A stretch of 64,000 bases of DNA from Nepenthes gracilis (GCA_033239525.1 BSYO01000028.1:9913597-9977596), one strand, 5' to 3'. Positions 1 to 12,789 are shown, counted from the first letter of the stretch. Notes: generated from the sequence alone by a model not told the origin. Numbers and translations are program-made.

Positions 1-1080
1 CGAATTAAAGTATTGAGGTTTAATTCTAGTAGAGAATGTATGTCTCGTGAGTTTCATGTTTTTCTCTTACGAAAAGGCATTGTCTCTCAACACATTTGTC
101 CCTATACACTTCAAGAAAATGGTTTTGCTAAATATAAGAACTGACATCGGTTAGATGTTATTTAAGCATTATTACTTGAAGCCTTATTCACGTCAATTTA
201 TTTAAATAATAGGTTGCCTATAAAACCCTTAAATGTCGATATTCTCTACTTTCATCTTTATCACCAACATCCTACATATATTGATTTACACACATTTGGT
301 TGTGCTTGTTTTATCCATTTACCATCTTAGAAATGTCACAAACTTTCAACTCAATCTATCAAATGTGCGTTTATGGGCTATAGCATTTCACACAAAGGAT
401 ATGTTTGCTATGACCCAAGCTCTCATAAATTCCATACTAAACATAATGTTGTATTCTTTAAAAACCATTGTCTTTTTGACTCATGTTGAGTCATTACCTT
501 AGATATATACTCTTCCTAACTTTGATATTCTCACTATGCCTACTAAAAACTACAAACCAGGATTGGCATATGGATGACAACAACCAACTGCAGCCCCTTT
601 TGAGCCTGACTTACCATCTGAGACTAATTAGTCGGCGCCTCTTACCAAGATTCCAGCTTCCAAATTTGGTGTACGACAATCTACTTGAATTTCTCATTCC
701 CCTAATTGGTATGAATTTTTGGCAACATCACCTCGTGCTAATTTGAATTTGATCCCTATTCTCTCCTACTATTCCAAGGCTGTTAAACATGCACGTTGGC
801 AATAGGCAATAATAGAAGAACATTGAGCCCTTTAAGAGAACCATACATAAGATGTTGTTCCTTTGTCCCCCTCGTGTTAAGGCCATTGGTTGCAAATGGA
901 TATACTCTCGCAAGGCTTGCTCGGATGGAACTATGAGCTCGGATGGAACTAAGCATGCTCTCATAATGTGTTTAGAGCTTGTAGTGGAGACTTTTGAAGG
1001 TTTGCACAGATGTATCACCAAATGAAAAAATAAAAATCTCTTAAATGGTTGGTGACTTTTCAAAAGGTAGTGCAGTCTAT
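1..1080 (+). pseudogene. Ty1/copia polyprotein remnant (integrase to RT start)
   Basis: Read in several plus-strand frames, this stretch matches the conserved integrase region of plant copia polyproteins. An E-N-G-like segment lies near 20-50, a TFGCACF-like block near 290-330, and a segment equivalent to KCAFMGYS...KGYVCYDP near 360-420. Further on, near 870-910, is a KAIGCKWIY-like segment, which in copia elements begins the reverse transcriptase. The distance between them is too short, so the linker is partly deleted. Stops and frameshifts are frequent (for example the stop near 148). No LTR is visible, and the element probably continues to the left of the window. It is a decayed insertion, possibly in an upstream intron of the MER3-like gene that follows. 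Confidence 0.75.
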
Positions 1081-2131
1081 GAGCCTTGAAAATTCAACCC
1101 ACACATAGGCTATCTCTAAATCGAAAGAATTGAATCATTTGTTTGCCCCCTTTATTTTGCAAGTCGAGTCCCTCTATATGTTGTAACTTCCCTGCCAAAG
1201 TACTAACTTCCTAGTCAATGCAGTTCAAACTTGTAGGAAGTAAGCTAATGTTGTTTTTGGCTCAACTTGATATCTCACCGAATTTGTGCTAACTATTTCT
1301 GACCATCCTTAGACAATTTCTGAAAAATTTTAATATGAGCTAAATTCTCGTTGATATGTCACAGCCTTGATCCAGAGCACCTCTAGATATTTTCAGCATG
1401 GGCCAACATCAAAATAAACTCATGCTAATTGTTACAACATAATTCTACTCAATCAGAAAGGCTTACAAACCTCACACATGCCAAGATAAAAATCAAGAAC
1501 ACCCAAGTTATAGAAATTTGCTTAGACTGAAAATATACCCAACATGAGTCATTAATTAACTGCATAAAAGAAAAATACGGTAAAGATTTATTTTAGAGAT
1601 TTCTTACATCGTATATGATGAGTTGATGAATTCAGTGAAGTTTCTTTTGCATAGTATGAAATTGGTCCAAAAATAAAAGTTTGAGAATATATAATTACAA
1701 AAAACAGAAGTTATAGGATTAAGAAAAGGAGAAAATGTAAGATTATTTTAAGTATTTTTCCCTACTAGAATGTGATGGAGTCAAAAGGAACATAAAGAAT
1801 TGGTGGTAAGAGGAAATGAGTTGTTTTGAATCAACCCAAATGGGTTAGGGTAGTTGGAAGGGTGACTTGGGGCATTGCCATTGAGTCTATAGTCCCAATT
1901 TTGATTCCTACTGTACGTGTCTGGACTTACTTTGTATATGGTCTTTATGGGTGAGTTCATGCATTAAAGAGTTTGGCATTGACCCACAAAGTATGAGCGG
2001 GGATTGATTGTTACCAAAAAGAAATGCCCTAGAATCGATCCCTTCATAACATTCTCCTCATAAACTTTGTCCATTTGGCAGTTCAGACAGTTTTATCTAC
2101 TTTTTATTAAAGATAATTATTTCCATTGCAG
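1081..2131. other. Non-coding AT-rich stretch
   Basis: No reading frame with recognisable protein similarity. It could be the tail of the copia remnant or intron sequence of the downstream helicase-like gene, because the next exon starts after a normal CAG acceptor at 2129-2131. Confidence 0.4.
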
Positions 2132-2489
2132 CCCCTACAGCACAACGGTGCTGCTGTCAAACCCACGGCAAGGAAAGCTGACTGTTAGAGCGGATCTAGT
2201 TTTTGAAGAATACAGTAAAAAAAAACTTCTCTTCTTAATTTCATTGATTCCTCTTTTGCTGCATTATGTGGTACCAATAAAAACTACTTAAATTACCTTG
2301 TCATATATTAGTGCCCTTGCAGTTGATTTTTTGCTAATAATTAATAACTGAACAGTTGGTGTTGATCAACACCAAACACTGCAACTGGCGGATGGGATCA
2401 ATTCAGATTTTATTCCTAATCCTGGAAGACAGAAACCACCCCACTTGCCATGTTCAGAGGAATGTTATATCATCGAAGATGGCAATGGA

Positions 2490-2608
2490 AATAGATCTTC
2501 TGCTTCATTCAAGGGCAAGACACAGTGAATAAATCTTCTGCTTCATTCAAAGAGCAAGACACTCTGAATGAATCTTCTGCTTCATTCAAAGGGCAAGATA
2601 TGGTGAAT
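2490..2608 (+). repeat. 39-bp (13-codon) tandem repeat, three copies
   Basis: Copies start at 2490, 2528 and 2567, each with the core TCTTCTGCTTCATTCAA (SSASF). Spacing is 38 then 39 bases. The first copy has AAGGG where the third has AAAGGG, which is a one-base loss that shifts the reading frame and creates the TGA at 2526-2528. Confidence 0.85.
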
Positions 2609-3462
2609 AAATTTGATCAAGATATGGATTCCATGTCAGTGCTCATTTCCCTTTCTTCTAATTTTCTTTAGGAATTGTTTGGATCTAAAAAGTTTGACAA
2701 AAAGAATAAGAAAATTGAAGGAAAATACTTTTTATGTTTGGATTGCATGGAGAATGACAATAAAAAAATATGATGAAAAATATATATTAGAATATTTGAA
2801 TTTAAGGAAATTGATTTTGTTTTCATTTTCTTCCGTTTTTGTTTTTTTTTTTAACATTATTTTCATTTCCTTCAAATTTTTTTATAGCCAAACTCACCCA
2901 TGGTGTCTTTCTGTTCATATTGTTACCCTTCCTAAGCGTATGAAACCATCTTCTTATGAATGCCCAGGCCAAGTTTCAACCTCTTAGATGAACAGTTAGA
3001 AGCAGGTATAACCGATCCCACAAGCCACTCCTGCAAGATCATATTTGAACTGCATCTTCAGTCACGAGCCTTACACCTCGCCTTCAGGTTTAATTGCTAG
3101 TGAAGTTAAAGAAGATGATTGCAAAATCTTGACTGGACGAACAGTTTTTGATCACATCCGTAAGAAATCCAAGGATTTTCCTGTACTGATGGCATCTGAT
3201 GCCGTTCACTTCCCATCATCAGAGGTCTTGAAACTCCCAAGGAAGCGAGTTTGTGGAAAGCAGCTTGAATTGCACGATATGATTGAAGTTTCTGAGGAAA
3301 TAGAGAGAGATAAGAAACCAGAGCAGATAATAGTTGCTCCATTTACCCAAAAGAGAGAATCTGAACCAATTGGATGTCTTATCAAAGAAGATGCTAACCA
3401 TGCGATCATGCACCACATCATAACCAAGAGTCCGTATGCCATCAATCTCGTGGATGATGAAG

Positions 3463-4613
3463 GTATGCCCGTTCGGTGTTTCTTTTCTTCTGCATAGAGT
3501 TACATCTTAACTAAGTTATTAGTGAAGTTATAAATAGTCAATAATGCTGTTTAGAGTAGGTAATCGGCACAACTGCTAGTTTAAAAAGGAGTCTTTAACC
3601 TCTTGTTGTTTGCAAAAACTGAAGCTCAAGTGACCAATAACGTGAAGGAAAATAAATTAGTGCGCAGAATATTAAGGGCATGTTTGATTCGAATAAGTTT
3701 GAATGAAAAACTGATGAAGGTATTCCTGATATTTGATTTGTTAATTTATTTTATTAAATTTGCTCCCATATTTTCTCATATCTTAGGAATTTTTAAAATT
3801 TTACAATTTTAGTAGTATCTTAAATATATATAAAAGATTATATTTTCTTTTTGTTATTTTTTTAGTTTAGGTCGTAGTTAACTAGAAAATTATATATGTT
3901 TATTAGTTAACTTAGAAGTAAAATATCTCTATGTAAGGACTTTAATTTTATTATTTTATTTGTTATAGATGAATGATATAAATTGCATCACGTGATGCCT
4001 AATTGTCTCTCTCTTCCCCCTTCTTCATTCCCTCCCTTCTTGTATGTCTCTTTTCACTCCCCTTGTCGTCGGAGTTTTTTCTTCTTCTCCCTCTCCCTCC
4101 CTCTTATTTACTGCTTCAAAAAATCTACAATAAAGAAATGAAAATGAAAGAAAATCCATTGTCTTGATATTGACGAAAATCATTTGAAAAAGAAAATAAG
4201 TTTTTGGTAGAATATTTTCTTTGTTTGTTTGTAAGGAAAAACAAAGAAGAAAATGTTACAGATCCTTAATGATACAGTTTTTTGGCAATTTTCATTTTAT
4301 TATTCTCTGTGATTTTCATCCTGAACCAAACATAAGAAATACTTTACTCTATATGTTTTTTATTTTCTTTAAATTTTTCTAGAACCGAACAAATTCTAAG
4401 AATAGACGTGTTGGTGTTGAGAATTAGGAGTGAAAATAAATGTGCATGTTTATTCTTCTCTAATCAATAATAAAAAGTAGTACATTTGTATACTTCGGCC
4501 TGTTCAAATTCTACGTGCACCATTTGCTATGATGTTATTATGATCAATATCATCATTCTCTGCACTCGCGTGCAATTTTGACCCTTTGACCAGTGATTCG
4601 AGTATAAATGCAG
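3463..4613 (+). other. Intron between exon blocks 3 and 4 of the MER3-like gene
   Basis: Begins G|GTATGC and ends TGCAG|GT. Joining 3462 to 4614 keeps the frame (phase 1) and links DDE-G to ENHAEME. The interior is AT-rich with a pyrimidine run near 4003-4110. No gene is seen inside. Confidence 0.7.
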
Positions 4614-5376
4614 GTGAGAATCATGCTGAAATGGAAGCAGACACTAAGGAAAGCAGAAATGAAGATACAATATTTGATCATATGAGGAAAAAGGCGAAAA
4701 ACCTTCCCATGATCGATGAATCAAACATAGACTCTGATTCTGTTCTCCCCACAGAAGAGATCTTTTCTAGAAACCCTCTTGAGTTAGCAAGTGATGCCAT
4801 TAACACAAAGGAGTCGTCTCATTCGTGTGAACCTTTTAGTAATACTGTGATCATCCTAGATTCCGAACCGAATGAAACAATGAACAATGCGTCTGTTCCC
4901 GCAAAAGATTGGAAGGGGAAACACAGTCTATCTTCTAGAAGATTTTCTAACATTTGTCGTTCATTGGATCTTCCTCTGGAGATCATAAGCAATGAATCTG
5001 GCATGCCATCTCCTGATATGGCAGATCGAAGCCGGCCCCTGTCAAATAAAGACTTGCAGTTGCTACCTCCGGGAACATCCATGGAGCCTGCCCGATGGCA
5101 CCAGCAATCTTGGCCAAGTGAAGCAGATAGGCAAAGCTGTTCACCGGCAACAGCCAGCAAAACCAGGACTGTCGATTCATTTCTTGGGTTCAAGAGTGTT
5201 TTCTCCTTTCTCTGATTGCTTTGAGGTAAAATGGATTGCAACCTCTATCTGTGTAAAACAACATTCTGCTACCTTGTTTCATGGGGTTTTACAAGTTATT
5301 TTCGAATCTCTAATTCTATGTGCTAAGTAATCTGATGCCTTGTAGTTTAAAATGCTGAATCAGCCGATCACAACTA

Positions 5377-5652
5377 GTGGCAGGCAAAGATGACTCGACT
5401 TGCTTTTCCAAGGGCGAACGCACCCAGATGAAGGGAAAACGAGCACAAGACAATCACATAAACGATTCGGGACCACCGCGGAAACAAAGAAACGGTTTGT
5501 CACCAAACTTGTCTAAAGCCATATTGAAGTTCGGGATAAGAGTCGGGAAGGAAAGGAAAAATATAAGGAACAAAAAGGCAAATGAAAGAGATGGTGACTG
5601 TGTTTTGGAAATGAGGAGAGTAAGGAATGAGATCAATGAGTTTTTGGTATGA
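5377..5652 (+). CDS. Small basic ORF downstream of the MER3-like gene (possible alternative last exon)
   Basis: A 91-codon open frame of strongly basic, charged composition (many K, R, E, N) follows an AG near 5380. It lies 160 bases past the stop of the MER3-like frame and may be read from an alternative splice out of the GT at 5226. There is no family match that I recognise. The alternative is chance, since purine-rich DNA often stays open in one frame. Confidence 0.2.
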   Translation: MAGKDDSTCFSKGERTQMKGKRAQDNHINDSGPPRKQRNGLSPNLSKAILKFGIRVGKERKNIRNKKANERDGDCVLEMRRVRNEINEFLV

Positions 5653-8430
5653 CAAGAGTAAAAGATTGAAGATGATAAGAAGTACAAGTGATTAAGTAAT
5701 TGCAAGATTTTCACTTGGACTTGACGACCTAAGCATGGGCATGTGCTAAATCTGGCTCGGAAAATGGTGCCATTCATAGTGAACCTGAATATGAACTGAT
5801 GGGACCCAAAGCGGCCCGAATTGAAAATGGCACGAACCTGAGCTTGAACCAATGTGATACCTGAATTGACATGAGCCCGATATAACTCAAAAGATGAAAG
5901 GTTAACCAATGTGCTTTTCGCTTGGAATTGGTATATGCAAAATGAAAAAGAACAAAAAATACTGAAAATACTATTAAAATGTCCACATGGGATAATGTAA
6001 AACAGTAAATGCCCCCATCTAACAGGAACAAAAATTTTAGGATCCTATTTCCTTTAATGAGATTATATGTGAAATTTTCGAGCGGCATCAATCGAGTCAT
6101 TTGCAAAAGTGGCCTTTATAAAAGCATCCAAAGGGGCTGATTTGAAATGTCACTCATTTCTTAGTATTAGAAGTAGGGAGAGATATTAAAACTTAAATGT
6201 ATAAGTGTAGTATACTCTAATTATTGAAATAAATGTTGAAATTCATTACAAAAGCCAATCAATTAAGTAGTACATTACTAGTAAATCAGAGGATAAATTG
6301 TGAATTTTTAAATTGACAATAAAATCTATTCCAGTGTCATCATTGATAGATAAATACAAGAATTTGCCTACTAATTTCATAATATAACAATTTTTATAAG
6401 ATGTTATCTTTAGGTACGAGGGTTTATTGACTTGCTTTATTACTGATATAAATTGGATCATCTAAAAAGGGAGAAATTTATGTCTTCAATATGATATGAC
6501 CATTCATTTCGACATCTACAAATGACCGAACATAATCGACCACCTTTTTAAAATTGCTTCATTGCTGCTTATGCTATCGTGCATTAGGCATGGAGGCCCT
6601 ATAAGACCATTGGTTCGCCCGTCAAAAAGAAAAAATAAATGCATTTTAAATAATTTTAATCATCTTCCCAAGTAGGGCCATTGCGCTTAATTTAACAAAT
6701 AGATTCAAAATTTTTTTAAAAAAATTAGTATTTAGTTAAGTACTTAATCGATATTAATATAATAAAAATAAAAAAAATTATATTTATTATTTATTTTAAA
6801 ATTTTATCGATGGTGCCGTCCCAAACTCTATCCTCCCATTATTAAAGATTTTTTTTTTTGGTTTCTTTTATTCTTCTGCAATTTTATTTCTTATTATTAA
6901 ATAGCTGACTGAGAAATTTCAGTAGTCACGCTCAATACATAGAAAAAGATCTCTGATTATACCGGAAGTAAAGTACGATCGGTCTATTTTTAAGCTACAT
7001 GATCACTTTTACTTTAAGGGACTATGCCTTCAGAAAAACAAAATAAATTGAAGAATATGTAACACTTTTTTGTGTACATTATCGCTTGGGCATCGTAAAA
7101 TTGTACGTGAAGTGAACCCGAACGACTATTATGTTGTTTAGCCTTATGATCGACCGTGACCGAAGGAGCAGTGCTGTTAAAAACAAATTCAACTGGAGAA
7201 CCGTTAATTTATTTTGTTCATATCAATACATGTACGGCACAAAATCGTGCAGGGAATGAAGTTGAATGATATGCACGTTTCTCAACCACAAGACAACTCT
7301 TGCTCAAGGGGGTGTACGTATGGTTATATGCACAACGAATAATCATGTCAGAGTGAGGCTGAGCAAATGGCATGCTTGTCGATCAATGGCCAATTGGCTG
7401 TACTATCAAAGCATAAATGAATTTGAGAACCTCAAATAGCTTGTATGCATATTACCTCGTGCCCATTGCAAAATTACATATGAAATAAAACTTTACAATT
7501 GGTATGTTTTTCAACGGCATGATCATTAATAATCCAAGATTTATTGTTTGAAAAAATTTTTTAAAAAAATAATTTAAACGAGATGAAAAATTTGTAATGT
7601 GTTTTATAAAGTATCATTTAAAAGTTTAAATATTTTTAAGTTGTTGTTATTATATTTGTGATGCGACTCTGGATTCAAGATCTAAAGAAAAACATTCATT
7701 GCTGAGATCATGAAAGAATAAATCAAGAAGTGAATTATAGAAGTCTTGAATTTAGGCATCACAACGTTTTTCTTTTATTCGCTTGTCCTTTCTCTTTTTT
7801 GAAAGAAAAAGGCCCCCCTCTCTTTATGAAAGTCATCTCCTTTTATAAGCCTTTTCTTCTCCTCTCTCTTTCTGATTTGATCATTCCGGTATTTCTTCTT
7901 GTAATTATCTTCATCAGTTTTATCCGTATCATCATTCTCAACCGCCTCTCATAACTGTCATCTTCACGTGTTAATTTCCAAAACCAATGGAACGGCATAT
8001 ACAGTTGTACCCATCAATTTGTATAAGTTTTTAGATATCTTATTTAGCATGAATAATTTTATTAGAACTTTCTTTATTCTCTTTTTTTCAGCACATCTAA
8101 CTTCAATTTCTTCACATGCATTTTCTTTGGCTTACGCTTTAAGCAGCTAAACTATTAGAGATTTTTAATTTTATAAATAATATAAAATCTCATATTGAAT
8201 TTGTAGTTGAACATGTCCATGATGAATTTATAAAGCAAAATATACTATTTAAAAGTTAATTTTGTGATTTTATCAACTAATTAATTACCAATAAATATAA
8301 CCTCGACTTTTAAAAAATAATAATGATGAGACATGTATTTCTGTGTTATATTTATATATAAATAAACATTCATACTGAAAATAGAGAGAAAAAATACGGG
8401 AGAATATATACCTATTATATTTATCCTGGA
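5653..8430. other. AT-rich intergenic DNA
   Basis: No convincing gene. Several A/T runs (near 6700-6850 and 7550-7640) and short open frames with no recognisable content. Confidence 0.5.
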
Positions 8431-8900
8431 CATTTTATATCTTGGGCCTAAACGGTCAACATTTGTGTTGAAAGGCTTCTTGGGGCCCAACGCGCAATCA
8501 TTCAACGCCGGGTTGACCGTCTGCGCTTGCCATTATGAAAAGTGCCTCGCGGCCTTGGGCTTTGGGCCTCGAGCAGAGCCAAGCTCATTGTAGAAGAAGA
8601 GCCTCTTTGGGCCCAATTGCTACCAACGTCTCGAGTTGATCGGATGTTGGTTTGCTCTCGTGGAGAACGAAGGAGAGTGGGCCGATCGGAAGATGGTCAG
8701 GCAATAGAATAAGCCCATCACTTTATAAAGCCTCTAAAGGTCCAAATCGGTCAACGTTTAGTTGAATCGTTTGTGAGTAAGTTATTTGGCGTTGACCGCT
8801 TTTGAACTTCTAACTTTTGGGGCCGTCTTTTCTTCAAAATGTTGACCGACCCTCTTGGGCTTCCGTTGATCTTTCTTTGGGTCAGTCCATTATTGATGTA
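8431..8900. other. GC-richer block with repeated GGTCAAC/GTTGACC motifs
   Basis: Against AT-rich neighbours this block has many GGGCC and GGTCAAC/GTTGACC words, including inverted pairs CGGTCAAC (about 8453) with GTTGACCG (about 8511), and GGTCAAC (about 8748) with GTTGACC (about 8792). No long ORF. It is probably a fragment of a repeat whose family I do not recognise. TTGACC is also the W-box core, but I would not infer a promoter here. Confidence 0.4.
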
Positions 8901-8980
8901 CCCATCAATATTTATAAATAATAAATATTATCTTAAAAAAATTAACATTTGTCATACGCCTTAAAGTTTAACAATTAAAA

Positions 8981-9033
8981 CGTTTTTTGATTAATCGGAT
9001 AATTTTAAAAAATTCTGATTTTTTCAAAGCAAA
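8981..9033. repeat. Left copy of a 54-bp flanking direct repeat
   Basis: Begins CGTTTTTTGATTAATCGG and ends TTTTCAAAGCAAA, directly before the left LTR. The right copy at 13670-13723 differs by one extra T and two substitutions. Confidence 0.9.
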
Positions 9034-9034
9034 C

Positions 9035-9554
9035 TGATACGTTCGGTAAAACCCGACCCAAACGGTTGGTTATGGATAAAAGTGACGGGCGGTTAACTAC
9101 GGCGGTTAACTGTGGACGCCGTCTATAAATAGACTTCATCCAAGAGAAAAAAGAGAGACCAGAATCAAAGAGAGAAAACCTCCACAAACTTCCAAGAGAA
9201 GGAGAAGGGAGAGAAACGGTCGAAATGGCCAGAAGGCTTGGATATGTTTTGTTCCATCCAAATCTACATCCCAGAAAATCATCTCAAGCCAGGGATCCAA
9301 AAAGAGAAGGTACTCTTTCTCTATTCTTGGAAGCATCATTTTCACAAATCACTCCTCCCACCAAATATACACCATTGATTTATCTTTTCTATATTCTTGG
9401 AAAGATTTCGCCGTTTTAAGGAAATAATTCCCGCCTGACCTCGACCGTTAGTTTTCGATTGTGTTGTACGGACTCGGAGTTCAAGACTACGGAGATGGAT
9501 CTACGATGATCGACCAACAAGAAGATCCGATTTTGGGGATGATCCGACTTTCTC
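9035..9554 (+). repeat. Left LTR
   Basis: Starts TGATACG. It has a TATAAATAG box at about 9123-9131 and a purine-rich leader (AGAGAAAACCTCC). It ends just before the GCCGTCTGTGAA primer-binding-like region at 9558-9570; the exact end is uncertain by some tens of bases. Confidence 0.75.
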
Positions 9555-9571
9555 GTTCGCCGTCTGTGAAC
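9555..9571 (+). promoter_or_regulatory. Primer-binding-site-like sequence
   Basis: TTCGCCGTCTGTGAACC resembles the region following the 5' LTR of many plant Ty3/gypsy elements (GCGCCGTCTGTGG type). The match is imperfect. Confidence 0.45.
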
Positions 9572-11559
9572 CCGGCCAAAAAGCCAATTTTTCCACTAAA
9601 AAAGCACAAGAGCAAAAGTACATGTTAAGCATTCCTTGTAAAAGTTGCACGACTTCCTAAGCAAACGATAGAAGTACTAATCCTGCCCTTGGCGTCGTTC
9701 ACGCTTGGGGGCTAGGGGCTACTTCCCATCTTCTGTAATTTTCCAGAAAAGTCGACTTCCGGCATTTCCTCTCTAAAATTCCATGACGGTATTTCATCTC
9801 ACAAAAAAAAAAAAAAATCCGATTTCAATCCCAATCGGCAAAACTTTGAAAAGCCTGAGCGCAAGTTGAAAAACCGATCTAGAAGTACGGATGACCGAAA
9901 AATATTAGGAGAACTCGGATGACCCTATCGGAAAGGACACATCAAATTGAGAATTCTAACCTGGGGATCATTAAAGGAAGCCCATTGGATTTGGAATTAT
10001 CACAATTAGCATGTGAAGACAACTATTCATAAAGACGGTTATGCAACCGACCAAACCGACAGTAACGGGTCGAATTGATAAAGATAACTACAACAGAAGG
10101 GAGATAACGGGCGTTACCTGAATGATCAAATCAGGAAGATAGAAGAAGAAAAGGCTTATAAAAGGAAAGGACTTTCCTTTAAGGAGGGGTTCAATTTCAG
10201 ATCGGCATTTGAAAGTGTCAAAGACCGTTTTCATTTTTAAATCGCCAATTGAATTCCACTTCTCTCTATTACAACAATGCATTTTTACAACCGGAGACTA
10301 AAAGCATTTCAAGACTTCCCCGGCACCTACAAGTCCATTCCGAAGTGAATTCCAAACCGGCTGAAGTGAAATCCAAATCCGACTTTGTTCAACCCAAGAA
10401 TTCCATTCTGAATCCCACCTTGAAAATTCCACAATGAGTGACCAACGTTGACTTGGGGGCTCTTTCTTCAACCGCATATACCTAATGCATTTCAAGAAGA
10501 AGAAATGATGAAAATAGCACCTAAAAACATACAGCCTGATATTCGAACGTGTCCACTCCCGAGATGGCCAGCAAAAAGAGACCAGTTGGCCTAAGCACTT
10601 AGTCAATGGAGCGGATCGAATTGCAATGAAGCGGCGGAGAAAAGAGGGAAAAGAAGGAAAATGAAGGCGTGCGGAGCGATTCTTCTCCACAAGAGATACC
10701 GCCTGAATCTAGCGGCCGCGAAAACCTCTCCATGTTTTTTCTCTCCAAATGTGTGCCGCAATATGGAGAGATGAAGCAAGAGCCACGAGATGCCATCAAA
10801 CCTATTATCGCCATCGTCGGAAGGAAGATCAAGAAATGAGAACGGTCCACTTCGGAGCTCCATTGTTGAACAGTTGATTTGAGCCATAGTAACTATGGCA
10901 TCCCGAAAATCAATTTCGCTAATGCTACTTCGGCTCTCAAACTTGATTTTGCATTAAGGAAGCGGAACTTGATTTCTAAAAGGGGCTCATACGCGCAAAA
11001 CTTAATTTCTAAAAGCGAACTTGATTTTTCTTGTTTAAGCAAGAAAACCGAACTTGATTTGGTGGCCGATTTCAAGTTTACAAAACAAGGAGCCGATTCA
11101 AAAGTTCATGCAAAGCAACCCGATTTCAAGTTTGCAATTGATGTATGTTCTATTTCCATACACAAAGCAAACGTTCATGAAAAAGAGGCGAATCCGAATT
11201 TCGCGCCTGAAGCCTAACTTGGTTTCTAAAACCGAACTCGATTCATCAAGGGGCAAATTGAATTTATTGTTGATTTGTTTTACAACAAGGATCGAGGCTG
11301 GTTTCAATATGCACAAAGCGACAGACTTCTTTTCAAAAAGGGTCTGAGTTTGATACAAATTATATTTGATTAAATCTACAGAGATCGACTTTTTTGATAA
11401 ACCAATTTCAATTTCTAACACCAAGGCAGATTCAGACTTTGATGCATAGAACCGATGAACAAGTCGATTTCGATCTTTCACGAAAAGGCGATTTTTATTT
11501 GGATGCATAGCCCGCTTTAAAGTATCAAAAATAAACTCGAAATTTTCTCTCATAAAAAG

Positions 11560-11758
11560 CCGATTTCAATTCAAATCGGCTGAAGAAAATCTAAATCGGC
11601 CTTTGAGATGCAAAAAATCCGATTTCATTTCTAAATCGGCATTTAAGGGACAAAAAATCCGACTTCATTTCTAAATCGGTCTTTGAGATGCCAGAAATCC
11701 GATTTCATTTCTAAATTGGCTTTTGAAGGACAAAAATCCGATTTGATTTCTAAATCGG
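11560..11758 (+). repeat. Array of five short hairpin-forming repeats
   Basis: CCGATTT, a 6-7 base spacer, then AAATCGG (or a close variant) occurs at 11560-11579, 11619-11639, 11659-11679, 11699-11719 and 11738-11758. Spacing is near 40 bases, with alternating linkers (CTTTGAGATGC... and ATTTAAGGGAC...). Each unit is a 7-bp inverted repeat. A related copy is at about 9818-9838. None of this looks protein-coding. Confidence 0.8.
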
Positions 11759-12789
11759 TATTAAAGCAACATGGTGATTCAATTGTTCAAATCCAAACCG
11801 CATTTTTCACGTCAAGCTCATTATGGCGACCCAAATCTACTAATATCTCAAAATCAACTCCGAATTTGCTCTTAACGCCGATTTGAGTAAGTTGTTTGTG
11901 GAACTTCCTCTCCGATGAACGCCAAAGTTACATTCCGTATCCTTCTCACAAACAAATTTGACAAGTCAAGAAAAATCCGTGGAAGGATCCTTTGTTTACA
12001 AATCGGCACAATAAAAAGTACACCGGATGTTTCTTCTCACTGCCGGATAAAAGTACTTGGGTTTTCCTTTCACATATGCCCGCTTGAGCACTCCGACTTC
12101 TCTCTCACTCAAAATTTTATATTTGCATTCCGTCAAAAAAAAATTGACTCGGAAATTGTACTCCCGAATTATGCAATCCGTCATAAATTCCACTCACGGA
12201 ATTATGAGCTCCGATATACATTCCACTCCGGAATTTCACATTCCGTCATTCAAAACGAACTCCGAAAATTTTACTCAGGATTTTCACATTTCATCGTAAA
12301 TTTGACTATTTGCACTCAGTTCCTTCAAAATTAACTCCAAACAACTCCGGACTATAATCAACTCCAATTGATTTCCCAAAATATGAGGCACAATAAATCT
12401 CGAACTTCAATCAACTCCGGTTTAGGCTAACTCCGAACGTCATTCAGCTTTTTTCAGCGTAGATTTTCCCTAAGCAAAGACGAAGCACTCCGAAAAATCT
12501 CTCGCAAAAAAATGAGTTTTGAAGGTGTAGAAACCGATTTCAACTTCAAAACCGCAATCTTCTCTCACAAGAAATCGGTTCAAGTAACATATGGTGTATT
12601 ACATTCTATGAGTGATCGGACCGTACAAAGATTTTTATCGTTATCTTCTTGCGATTTCAAATTCCTCTACCGATTCCAAGATGTTATGCTTTGGGGCTTC
12701 GTCCCTAAACTCTCATTTGAGATCGTCGATTCGAAAACCAAGCTCAATAACTGATAGCCCAAGCGGCCACTAGATACATGACGGTTCTA

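Larger units (their letters stand above)
2132..5215 (+). pseudogene. 3' exons of a MER3/RCK/HFM1-like meiotic DNA helicase gene, frame-disrupted
   Basis: Four exon-like blocks join by GT-AG signs. Block 1 is 2132-2214 (ends LVFEEY plus one base). Block 2 is 2356-2638 and continues in phase as IGVDQHQTLQL. Block 3 is about 2968-3462. Block 4 is 4614-5215 and joins block 3 in phase across a 1151-bp intron. The VFEEYIGVD.Q step resembles the end of the Sec63 domain of MER3/HFM1 helicases, and two later T-(V/I)-F-D-H-(I/M)-R-K-K segments (3148-3177 and 4668-4700) fit the tail I remember for plant MER3. The protein ends SFLGFKSVFSFL. MER3 unwinds recombination intermediates and promotes class I crossovers. 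Block 2 carries a 39-bp triplicate whose first copy lacks one base, and block 3 changes frame between about 3030 and 3050, so this copy is probably not functional, or the assembly has indels. Upstream exons are not seen in the window. The family call is from memory and is moderate. Confidence 0.5.

Noticed and set aside
4819..5241. Minus-strand 140-codon frame
   Set aside because: Opposite the last exon of the MER3-like gene, with no domain.
10298..10887. Overlapping minus-strand frames in the LARD-like interior
   Set aside because: Not similar to gag or pol, and the element interior is non-coding elsewhere.
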